Source: an uncultured bacterium (GTDB taxonomy: Bacteria; Spirochaetota; Leptospiria; Turneriellales; Turneriellaceae). From it: DNA of 40,428 bases. Both the position numbers and the translations under genes were made by a program. The notes under the pieces were generated by a model that searched no databases, had not been told where the DNA came from, and saw only the letters and a program-made list of their open reading frames with translations. Shown piece after piece: positions 9,451 to 15,977 of the stretch (within the stretch, counting starts at the first letter, position 1; every line of letters begins with the position of its first letter). The DNA lies in assembly GCA_938038265.1 (NCBI GenBank), contig CALHRC010000034.1:1-40428 (forward strand), in the 5' to 3' direction.

Positions 9451-9473
9451 TCCCCCCACACAAGGCGGGGGGA
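9451..9473 (-). terminator. GC hairpin between LysM gene and rho
   Basis: TCCCCCC (9451-9457) pairs perfectly with GGGGGGA (9467-9473) across a 9-base loop. It lies 8 bases after the LysM-protein stop codon and about 50 bases before the rho start. No T-run follows on the minus strand, so it is not a textbook intrinsic terminator. It could stabilise the 3' end of the LysM message or attenuate read-through into rho. Confidence 0.45.
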
Positions 9474-9480
9474 GAGATGA

Positions 9481-11016
9481 TCAATAATCAGTTTCTTCTT
9501 CGTATTCGTCCGAGGGATTAACAGGGCGCTCGTTTTCATCCATGGAGTCGCCATCCTCTGGACTTTCGTAGTCATTTTCTTCTTCACCGTAATTCGTGCC
9601 TTTTACCCCCGGTGCCTTAGGCGGTACGGTTTTCTTGGGTTCGACTTTCTTGGCACCAGAAGATTTAGAGCCAGTCGGCCTTACCGTGGCGTTGCTGTGC
9701 TTCGGTGGGATGTCAAAAATCTGCCCGGGGTATATCAAGTCTGGATTCTTGATTTGCCGTTTATTTGCCCGGTATATTTTGGGCCACAGGCGAGCATTAT
9801 TGTAAATGAATTTGTACTCAGCAATCCGCCACAGACAATCCCGACGCTCAGGGATGAGGCGCACTTTATAGGTTTTCCATCCATCATCTGACAGTTCTTC
9901 ACCTTCTGGTTGTGTTTTGGTTCCTTTACGCTCACCAGGGCTACTGGCTTTTTCTTCCGCCTGGCGACGCGCTGCCTGTACTAGTGCTAGCTCCGCATCT
10001 GGAATCTGCTCATTCACAATACGGGCTAAACGGATGGCCTCTTCGCTGTGGTTATAAGATGTCTGGTAGTTTTCTTTTTTGTATTCATCTTCAGCTCGTC
10101 GCAGACTATCTTTAGCAGCTTCCAGAGTCTCTTCGGCTGCTGACAGAGCATCCTGGGCTTCCGTTGAGTTTTCCAGGGCTTTTTTACCCTGCTCATTTTC
10201 CGCAGCCGAACGCAGGTTGATCATACTGCGATCCGCAGCCGTTACAGCGGCTTCCGCTTCGACAAATTTCTTTCTCGCCCATTCTTTACGGGACAGTTTA
10301 GCAGCCAATTCAGCATTCTCACGGGCTGCCTTGATATCGTCAGTAGCTAACTTCAGCTTTTTCTCTTCGATACGCTGCTTAGCCAAAGCTGTGCTTTCCC
10401 GGGCTTTACGCATGGTATCCGGCGCACTCTGGTTGGCGCCATAAGTTTCCGCTTCACGAATACGGTCTTCAATTTCGGCAATCTGCCGTTTCATCATTTC
10501 AATTTGCGCTTCGGATATCACCAGAGCTTTATTGGCTTCTTCCCGGGACTCTTCAAATTTCCTGAAAGAATCGACATATGCCTGCTTGGCAAAGTTATCA
10601 TCGCCGGCAGCAAAAGCCGCCTTAGCGTTCTGGAATTCCGTTGGGGCAAATTCCTCGGCATAAGCATCATCAGCCGCCCTTATCGCATTATCTGCCTCGG
10701 TTCTGGTATCCTGGGCAAGCTGGGGAGCAGCAATGGCAAAGGACTCTTTAGCGAGTGCACTAGCCTCTTCGGCCAGTTTTTTCGCCTCTTTCATGTCTTC
10801 TTTTTCTACCTGTTCATGGGCAGAGAACAGAGACTTCTTCGCGGCATCGAATTTCTCCGGCGCGTACTTCTCTGCCCGGACGGCTTCTGCCCTGGCAATG
10901 TCATACTTCGCCTGGGAAAGTTCTTCTACTGGGATGGTTTTACCACAAAAAGCTACAACCGGCAAAGCAATTAAGGCCATCGCCAGGTTGCGTATTCTAG
11001 GAAAGGTTGATTTCAT
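9481..11016 (-). CDS. Helical-repeat envelope protein with LysM domain
   Basis: This 511-residue protein begins with a signal sequence ending in VVAFC, a loose spirochaete-style lipobox at about residues 19-24, so it is probably a lipoprotein. Residues about 30-350 are Ala/Glu/Lys-rich helix made of about four related repeats. Two of them share the motif (Y/F)AP-x-(K/E)F-x-x-AK ([17 protein letters not shown] and [17 protein letters not shown]), as in DUF4398 proteins. Residues about 375-430 are a LysM-type peptidoglycan-binding domain ([41 protein letters not shown]). The tail is acidic and low in complexity. The protein should link the outer membrane or periplasm to peptidoglycan. AAGGAG lies 7 bases before the ATG. 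The same helical motif recurs in the genes at 14808 and 15204. Confidence 0.85.
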   Translation of the reverse strand: MKSTFPRIRNLAMALIALPVVAFCGKTIPVEELSQAKYDIARAEAVRAEKYAPEKFDAAKKSLFSAHEQVEKEDMKEAKKLAEEASALAKESFAIAAPQLAQDTRTEADNAIRAADDAYAEEFAPTEFQNAKAAFAAGDDNFAKQAYVDSFRKFEESREEANKALVISEAQIEMMKRQIAEIEDRIREAETYGANQSAPDTMRKARESTALAKQRIEEKKLKLATDDIKAARENAELAAKLSRKEWARKKFVEAEAAVTAADRSMINLRSAAENEQGKKALENSTEAQDALSAAEETLEAAKDSLRRAEDEYKKENYQTSYNHSEEAIRLARIVNEQIPDAELALVQAARRQAEEKASSPGERKGTKTQPEGEELSDDGWKTYKVRLIPERRDCLWRIAEYKFIYNNARLWPKIYRANKRQIKNPDLIYPGQIFDIPPKHSNATVRPTGSKSSGAKKVEPKKTVPPKAPGVKGTNYGEEENDYESPEDGDSMDENERPVNPSDEYEEETDY

Positions 11017-11055
11017 CGGAAACTCCTTCGATCAATCATCAGGTACTGTTTTTTT

Positions 11056-11083
11056 ACACTATCTTAACTTAAAGAGCCTGCAA
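11056..11083 (-). promoter_or_regulatory. Possible promoter of the LysM gene
   Basis: On the minus strand TTGCAG (11078-11083) is followed after 16 bases by TAGTGT (11056-11061). Both are partial matches to sigma70 boxes. The pair lies about 40-70 bases before the ATG at 11016, which itself has a strong AAGGAG. The match is modest. Confidence 0.35.
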
Positions 11084-11092
11084 GATTGGAAT

Positions 11093-11116
11093 GTTGGACA
11101 GAACTATCTGCCCAAC
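11093..11116 (-). terminator. Hairpin after the STAS gene
   Basis: GTTGG-A-CAGA (11093-11102) pairs with TCTG-C-CCAAC (11107-11116) around the tetraloop ACTA, with one internal mismatch. It lies about 40 bases after the STAS stop codon and before the LysM promoter region, so it probably ends or protects the STAS transcript. No T-run follows. Confidence 0.45.
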
Positions 11117-11156
11117 CCCAATGTAAACTTATATTTGCCAGGCGAGCCAACCGGTA

Positions 11157-11492
11157 TTATTTAAACTTCGCTAAAGCCTCTTCTTCAGAATTATAGATTT
11201 CAAAAAAAGAGGTCAGTTTGGTGAGCTCAAATACCTTTTTTACCGAAGCGTAAACATTGATTATCTTAAGGCTTCCCTGGTACTTTTTCAAGTTGGACAA
11301 ACTGGAGATTAGAGCCCCAATTCCCGAGGAGTCAATATAAGACACCTTTTCTAAATTGATGATAATATTGTATTTCTGGGCTTCGATCAGTTTTTGAATC
11401 GTGTCTTTTATCTCGGGAGCATTATAGAGGTCAATTTCTCCCTGAATATCCAGAATAACTACACCATCCTTTTCACGCTGGCTGATTTCCAT
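11157..11492 (-). CDS. STAS-domain anti-sigma factor antagonist
   Basis: This 111-residue protein is a single STAS domain of the SpoIIAA/RsbV type. It starts MEISQREKDGVVILDIQGEIDLYNA and has the phosphorylation loop YIDSSGIG, with Ser56 as the expected phosphate acceptor. Such proteins bind anti-sigma kinases and release a sigma factor, or act in other partner-switch modules. No anti-sigma kinase or PP2C phosphatase lies beside it in the window, so its partner is elsewhere. It has its own promoter-like boxes upstream and a GGAG 9 bases before the ATG, consistent with an independent single-gene unit. It may respond to the same signals as the neighbouring cNMP-binding protein, but nothing in the sequence proves a link. 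Confidence 0.92.
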   Translation of the reverse strand: MEISQREKDGVVILDIQGEIDLYNAPEIKDTIQKLIEAQKYNIIINLEKVSYIDSSGIGALISSLSNLKKYQGSLKIINVYASVKKVFELTKLTSFFEIYNSEEEALAKFK

Positions 11493-11541
11493 AATAAGTG
11501 GCTCCGTTTACTGTTTTCCTGCAGGATTACCCGCAGTATTC

Positions 11542-11569
11542 AATCTAAATTTTAGATTTTTAACGTCAA
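11542..11569 (-). promoter_or_regulatory. Promoter with palindromic -10 region for the STAS gene
   Basis: On the minus strand TTGACG (11564-11569) is followed by a 16-base spacer and TAGATT (11542-11547). The spacer end and the -10 box sit inside a near-perfect palindrome, AATCTAAA-T-TTTAGATT (11542-11558). A repressor bound there would cover the -10 element. The start codon lies about 50 bases downstream at 11492. Confidence 0.5.
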
Positions 11570-11629
11570 CAAAAAAAATAAAAAAATGATAGCAATACAC
11601 AGCCCGGCACACGGAGCAAATCCTCCCCA

Positions 11630-13792
11630 TTAGAGTGTGACATCCTCATGAGCGCGCAACAACCTCATATAAACACCCGGATTCTTCTGAATAAACGATG
11701 TAATAGCCTCGCGGCTCACCTGGTAAATATCGCAGTCGCTGGTCGCTAAGGCCGAGAATGGCGACGGGAAATTTCGCTGCAGGGAAAAGATATCACCGAC
11801 AAAATCACCCCGCCCCAAGGTTTTCAGCGTTTCGCCTTTGCGCTTTAGCTCTACCGCACCCTTGATGATAATACAAGCGTACTCTTCCGGCTGGTTCTCG
11901 CGCATGAGTACCGTACCGGCCGGTACACTGGTCTGCACTAAAATACTTTCCAATTGTGTTTTCTGGTGTGAAGTCATACTACTGAAAAGCGGCGAAGTTG
12001 ATAGCAAATTCCAAGAATTGGATTTTCGGGTTTCAGCTAAATTACGCAATGTCTGCTCCAGGCGGGAGCCATTTATAAAATGAAGGAAATCGCTCTTCTG
12101 GATAATAATCGCCTCTACATCGGTTTCCGCATAGACATCCGCAGAGCGAGCTTCGCCCGTAATCAGAGAGGCTTCACCAAAATACTCGTATTTTCCATAG
12201 GTTTTTTTGACATCCGCCCCAACACCTTCTACCCGAACAACACCGGAAATAATAATGTAAAACTTATCGCCTGGCTCACCCTTACGGATGATGCGCTCAC
12301 CTTCTTTGAAGTTTTTTTCTTCAACAATACTCAAAAATTCCCGGGCTTTCGTCAGAGGAAAATCAGCGAACAAATCCACATGATTGAGAACATCTAGCAG
12401 GCGGATGGCTCCGGCGTATTTTGGTTCGGCAATCTCAGGATAGACCGTGTTCTCCATACCAAAACGCGCTAACGCAATTTTAGAATCTGCAGGAAAATCT
12501 TTGCGGGCAATATGGTAAGCCGTAATTCTTTTCTGCACCTCTTCAGGCAAACTGGCCAAATAGGAGACCGGGGTATGCAGTGGCGGAATGCCCGCTTCAT
12601 GGTAGATGATATTATAGTGCCAGGGGAAATTTTTCAGGAATTCATAGCGCCCTTCCGGCAGCACGCCGAGATCACGCAGCTTATCAAAAGTCTCGGGGTA
12701 ATTTAGGTGATCTGACGTATAAAGAAATGATTGGTTGCGGTAATGCATACGGAAACCAATCGCCGGGATCGAATGCAAGGTATAATGAAAATAAAACTCT
12801 GCACCTTCAATATACACTGGAGTATCAATCATCACCGGATTAAACAAAAACAATTCGTATAATTGCTTCTTGGGTAACCCGGTAAGGGCAGTGTACTTGC
12901 GGATAAAACTATCCATCACCGTAGGGGTGGTATGGATGGTGATCTGGAACTCTTCGAGTATCTTCTGGAACGTGCCGGCATCATGGTCAGCATGACAGTG
13001 GGTCAAAATCACATGGCTAATGAGCTTCGGGTTGACATTCGACTGGCTGAGCCATTCAGTTGAATTCACCGGAGGATCAATCATGATCCCCCGGCGGTTA
13101 ATCCACAAAATAAAACCCGAAGTATTATCATTAGGGTCAAACCCATGGCTCGGCCCCAAACAGGTGATGCCAAACTCGGGCGGCGAATACGGTTTCTGCA
13201 GACGCGCGCCAATATCATACATAATATTAAATTCAAGCCGCCAGGGAATCTCCGCAATAAGCGCGCCAGCTTGCAGTACCCGAAAGCCGACACCCGGCTT
13301 AATCTCGATAATGACATCCCCCAAATAGTAGCGGTTATTTTCGTCATAGATACCAAATTCCACTAGGTCGGCAAGCTCGCGCCGCCCGCGAAAATAATCC
13401 ATCTCAGCTTTCATGTTAGGGAAAGTGGGGGATTTTTCCCCCTGCGGAAACTCCGACGCCAAGTTAAGGTGCTCTGGCCCAAAAACCGATTCCTGCAAAA
13501 CCACCTTGAGCTGCTCACGCTGCTTTTCTGTACCAATCACCAAAGTCTTTTTCTGACAAAGAAAATGATTATAATAAAGAGGAAACTCCAACTCGGCAAC
13601 GGCAATTCCCTTCTCTACATTAAATAACTCGCCCGGAAGTACAAAGATGGTCGGCACCTTCTCTGGCAATATCATCGTGTCTTTGATAGTTTCAGGTGGG
13701 GCGCCAAACTGGATTAAGCCAGCGGAAGTCTTAACAATATAACCGCCGCGCGGTAGGCGTTTGACACCGGGAAATATTTCAGTCGCTGGCAT
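11630..13792 (-). CDS. Metallo-beta-lactamase fold protein with two cNMP-binding domains
   Basis: This 720-residue cytosolic fusion has an N-terminal region (1-200) that is unrecognised. About 205-430 is a metallo-beta-lactamase hydrolase fold with the metal motif THCHADHD (His265, His267, Asp269, His270). Two cyclic-nucleotide-binding domains follow. The first (about 470-580) keeps the phosphate-binding cassette FGEASLITGEARSA, with Glu540 and Arg549, so it should bind cAMP or cGMP. The second (about 600-715) has FVGDIFSLQRNFPSPFSA at that place, lacking the Glu/Arg pair, so it is probably structural. A nucleotide-controlled hydrolase is the natural inference; the substrate is unknown. The start is the ATG at 13792 with AGG upstream. 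A good promoter lies just ahead, and no gene is close enough downstream for an operon. Confidence 0.85.
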   Translation of the reverse strand: MPATEIFPGVKRLPRGGYIVKTSAGLIQFGAPPETIKDTMILPEKVPTIFVLPGELFNVEKGIAVAELEFPLYYNHFLCQKKTLVIGTEKQREQLKVVLQESVFGPEHLNLASEFPQGEKSPTFPNMKAEMDYFRGRRELADLVEFGIYDENNRYYLGDVIIEIKPGVGFRVLQAGALIAEIPWRLEFNIMYDIGARLQKPYSPPEFGITCLGPSHGFDPNDNTSGFILWINRRGIMIDPPVNSTEWLSQSNVNPKLISHVILTHCHADHDAGTFQKILEEFQITIHTTPTVMDSFIRKYTALTGLPKKQLYELFLFNPVMIDTPVYIEGAEFYFHYTLHSIPAIGFRMHYRNQSFLYTSDHLNYPETFDKLRDLGVLPEGRYEFLKNFPWHYNIIYHEAGIPPLHTPVSYLASLPEEVQKRITAYHIARKDFPADSKIALARFGMENTVYPEIAEPKYAGAIRLLDVLNHVDLFADFPLTKAREFLSIVEEKNFKEGERIIRKGEPGDKFYIIISGVVRVEGVGADVKKTYGKYEYFGEASLITGEARSADVYAETDVEAIIIQKSDFLHFINGSRLEQTLRNLAETRKSNSWNLLSTSPLFSSMTSHQKTQLESILVQTSVPAGTVLMRENQPEEYACIIIKGAVELKRKGETLKTLGRGDFVGDIFSLQRNFPSPFSALATSDCDIYQVSREAITSFIQKNPGVYMRLLRAHEDVTL

Positions 13793-13831
13793 GATTTACC
13801 TAGGAAGCACTCGCCTATTTATCTTAGGTGC

Positions 13832-13860
13832 AATATACGATTTTATCAGGGTTCTTGCAA
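13832..13860 (-). promoter_or_regulatory. Sigma70-type promoter of the MBL/cNMP-binding gene
   Basis: On the minus strand TTGCAA (13855-13860) and TATATT (13832-13837) are separated by exactly 17 bases, the clearest promoter in the window. The expected transcription start is near 13825, giving a leader of about 33 bases. ACCTA (13797-13801) and TAGGT (13825-13829) form an inverted repeat over the leader. Confidence 0.6.
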
Positions 13861-13882
13861 GACGACTTTGCTACAAATACTC

Positions 13883-14314
13883 TCATTTCTCTATATGCTC
13901 CAATTGATCTAGTGAGACGAAACGCCGGTAATAACAGCTCTGGCGGTGGTGCCCCTCGCGGTCTAAAGTATGGCAAGAACGGCCAGTCAACATCCTAACC
14001 AAAAACAACAGAGAATTCTGCTCACAATTAACCCGCGCTTCGACAAGTTCTAACGTATCACCACTGGTATGTCCCTTAACCCACAAAGTATTCCTGCTGG
14101 TGGAATAAAAGGCAACCCGCCGCTGCTCTAAAGTGTAGTGCAAGGCTTCACGATTCACATAAGCCAAAGTTAACACTTCTTTAGAGTCAACATCCTGCAC
14201 CACCACAGGCAATACCTCAACGCCGCCAGCGACTACCTTCTGCAATTTGCCCCAATCCAGCTTGAGAGAGCCCCCTTCTTCTAAATTCAGAATTTCTTCA
14301 GTACTGTGAATCAC
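13883..14314 (-). CDS. hisI: Phosphoribosyl-AMP cyclohydrolase-like protein (HisI)
   Basis: HisI opens the purine ring of phosphoribosyl-AMP in histidine synthesis. This 143-residue protein matches the family along its length: VVQDVDSKEVLTLAYVNREAL, FYSTSRNTLWVKGHTSGDTLELVEARVN split over residues 69-96, then a CHT motif and a late Cys. The zinc cysteines are present (Cys97, Cys114, Cys127). The usual magnesium triad DxDxD is replaced by Asn96-Cys-Glu98-Gln-Asn100, so two acidic ligands are lost and one is lengthened. I think some bacterial homologues share this NCEQN form, so it may be a natural subfamily rather than a dead copy. No other his gene is in the window. It reads away from the large intergenic region at 14315-14807. 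Confidence 0.85.
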   Translation of the reverse strand: MIHSTEEILNLEEGGSLKLDWGKLQKVVAGGVEVLPVVVQDVDSKEVLTLAYVNREALHYTLEQRRVAFYSTSRNTLWVKGHTSGDTLELVEARVNCEQNSLLFLVRMLTGRSCHTLDREGHHRQSCYYRRFVSLDQLEHIEK

Positions 14315-14470
14315 AATACTAACTTACTAAGGCTTGTCAAATTGACCACTAGAAATTGCCAATTCAAGCAAAGCTATAGCCATAAAGGGAGCTTAACCCA
14401 CCCCTTCGCTGCAACCCGGCTCTACTGTATTTAAGACGCCGGGATAGGGAATTCCTTAACTAAAAAACCT
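14315..14470. other. Intergenic region with hairpin, divergent hisI / envelope operon
   Basis: This is the first third of a 493-base gap between the hisI start (minus) and the small lipoprotein gene (plus). It holds a perfect 6-bp hairpin, CCCGGC (14415-14420) with GCCGGG (14438-14443), and a GGGAATTCC (14447-14455) that recurs in variant form three times in the next 80 bases. No ORF with a ribosome site is visible. Promoters for hisI should lie here but I see no convincing pair. Confidence 0.4.
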
Positions 14471-14531
14471 GTTCAGGAATTCCGGAACTAGTGATGTGGA
14501 TTTCCATACCGGATGGGGAATTCCCCATCCG
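14471..14531 (+). repeat. Interspersed repeat block alpha, copy 1
   Basis: This block begins with a short hairpin-like unit, GTTCAG-GAATTC-CGGAAC (14471-14488, one mismatch). It continues through GTGGATTT and ends in a perfect 22-base palindrome at 14510-14531 centred on GGGGAATTCCCC. A second copy is at 33257-33315. Over the core (14496-14525 against 33280-33309) 28 of 30 bases match without gaps. It lies directly before block beta. I do not recognise it as a known repeat family. Confidence 0.75.
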
Positions 14532-14555
14532 TACCGTCATGCCTGACCTAAAGAA

Positions 14556-14667
14556 AAGCCGGGCAGTGGCAGGGTTGAGCGGCTTAGCGAAAACCGGTGG
14601 CCTGAAAGGTTAGCCGCCACACGGTGTCCCCTAAAAGGGGGCATGCCTTGGGGGCGCGGTGGCCCCC
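14556..14667 (+). ncRNA. Candidate structured RNA element beta, copy 1
   Basis: Four hairpins follow in order. I: AAGCCG (14556-14561) with CGGCTT (14580-14585), 18-base loop containing GGCAGG. Linker: CGAAAACC at 14588-14595. II: GTGGC (14597-14601) with GCCAC (14616-14620), extended by CCG/CGG around a bulged A. III: TGTCCCCT (14625-14632) with AGGGGGCA (14636-14643). IV: GGGGGC (14650-14655) with GCCCCC (14662-14667), 6-base loop. The copy at 34503-34623 keeps the same order, loop sizes and linker, with compensating changes in hairpin I. Pairing is assigned by eye. It could be a small RNA, a mobile structured repeat or a leader of the downstream operon. Confidence 0.6.
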
Positions 14668-14671
14668 GTAC

Positions 14672-14697
14672 TTATTGCAAAATTTTGCCTGCAATAA
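14672..14697 (+). terminator. AT-rich hairpin after element beta
   Basis: TTATTGCA (14672-14679) pairs perfectly with TGCAATAA (14690-14697) over a 10-base loop. It lies directly after hairpin IV of element beta and about 110 bases before the next ORF. It would suit the 3' end of a small RNA, though the run of T residues is short. The equivalent place after copy 2 also has a short inverted repeat (CAACA/TGTTG, 34629-34648). Confidence 0.4.
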
Positions 14698-14807
14698 ATT
14701 GCCTAGGTGGTTACTCTGAAATTACCATAAAAAAAAAGTTGTAACTCTAACTGCATATTTTAAGTCATACTCCATATCACACAATTTCAACAGTTGAGAG
14801 GTATTAG

Positions 14808-15194
14808 ATGAGTAATGGAAAAAAAATAGTTATGTTAGGTTGGCCCCTGTTGCTTTTTATTCTGGCAGCATGTGGCAGCAGTGAGGTGCGCTCTGATATT
14901 CCCATTCGTGTACCGGATAGCATCAACTTGAAAATGGCCCAGAAGGAAGTTAACGAGGCACAGGAGGAGTTAGAGCGCGAGAAACTGGAAAAACTGGCTG
15001 ATTATGCTCCCCAGGAATTTGTCAAAGCAGAGCAGTTTATTAAAGACGCCCGTACCCAACTAAATGATGAAAACGAAGAACCGGCTTACTATAGTGCGGC
15101 CAAAGGCCGGGCTTACTTACGTTTAGCCCGTTCTAAGAAAGAGCTGGAAATTGCCCGTAACCAGCAAAAATCGCTGGAAGAAGAACTGAAATAG
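14808..15194 (+). CDS. Small helical lipoprotein (DUF4398-type)
   Basis: This 128-residue protein has a clear lipoprotein signal with the lipobox ILAAC (about residues 18-22). The mature part is almost wholly helical and charged. It carries the motif YAPQEFVKAEQFIKDA (about 64-79), which matches the repeat motif of the LysM protein at 9481-11016 and is typical of DUF4398. GAGAGG stands 6 bases before the ATG. The next gene starts 9 bases after the stop, and citrate synthase follows that, so the three are probably co-transcribed. It is likely a small envelope lipoprotein working with the product of the next gene; the specific role is unknown. Confidence 0.85.
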   Translation: MSNGKKIVMLGWPLLLFILAACGSSEVRSDIPIRVPDSINLKMAQKEVNEAQEELEREKLEKLADYAPQEFVKAEQFIKDARTQLNDENEEPAYYSAAKGRAYLRLARSKKELEIARNQQKSLEEELK

Positions 15195-15203
15195 GAGTTA
15201 CCC

Positions 15204-15971
15204 ATGAAGAAAATTGCATTAATCCTTGTTGGGTTTATTTTATTTGGCACCACTGTTTTTGCGCAGAAAGTTAGCAAAGCTCAGGTACAGGTAGAAATTG
15301 AAGACGCGGAAAAGAGCATCCGCACTTTAATGGACCGCAAAGATTTAAGTGACTATACCCCCTACCAAGAGTATTTCTTTGCCCGCAGTTACCTGGCTTT
15401 AGCGCAGAATTTCTTTGAGAAAAGCGAATATGCCAAAGCAAGTTTCTACGCCACTTTAGCTTCGGTTTATAGCCAAACTGCACTTTATAAAGCAGAGAAA
15501 CGCAAAATCCAGCGTGATATGCTCGATAAAGAAAAAGATTATTATAAGAAGAAAGTGGAGAGTGATACCACCTGGGTTTCCATTGCTTTACTTGAAGCGG
15601 GTATGAAACGCAAAGGGGATACTCGTTTTCAGGGGAGTTATACTGCGGTTAACGCCTTTGTGTTACCTTCCAACCGGGAGCCAGCCAAAGCTGACCAGGT
15701 TGGCCCTTTAAGCGATACGTTCAAGCGCTCCTTAGATAAAATCCACTCTATCATGCGTAAACAACCAGATGTGAAACTAAGCATTTTAACCCGTAGCCAA
15801 AAGGACAGTAAGAGTAGTATTGCTATTTCGGAATACTATGCCAAGGCCATTGCTGACTACCTATTAGACAAAGGTGGTATTAAGGCCGAGCATGTTATAC
15901 AAGAGCCCAAAGGCCCCGGTAAAAAAGATGGTGAAATCGAGTTGACTTTAAGCGAGGTTTCCGCAAAGTAA
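15204..15971 (+). CDS. Exported DUF4398-like protein with OmpA-like C-terminus
   Basis: This 255-residue protein starts with a cleavable signal peptide (residues 1-20, ending VFA-QK). About 25-105 is a helical region with YTPYQEYFFARSYLALAQ, a divergent form of the YAP-x-x-F motif seen in the preceding lipoprotein. About 160-255 resembles the peptidoglycan-binding OmpA C-terminal fold: LDKIHSIMRKQPDVKLSILTRSQKDS, then AISEYYAKAIADYLLDKGGI. The usual Asp and Arg that hold diaminopimelate in OmpA (in the GHTD and RA segments) are not evident, so binding may be lost. It should be periplasmic. It follows the lipoprotein after 9 bases with a GGAG-like site, and precedes gltA by 6 bases. Confidence 0.75.
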   Translation: MKKIALILVGFILFGTTVFAQKVSKAQVQVEIEDAEKSIRTLMDRKDLSDYTPYQEYFFARSYLALAQNFFEKSEYAKASFYATLASVYSQTALYKAEKRKIQRDMLDKEKDYYKKKVESDTTWVSIALLEAGMKRKGDTRFQGSYTAVNAFVLPSNREPAKADQVGPLSDTFKRSLDKIHSIMRKQPDVKLSILTRSQKDSKSSIAISEYYAKAIADYLLDKGGIKAEHVIQEPKGPGKKDGEIELTLSEVSAK

Positions 15972-15977
15972 CACTTC

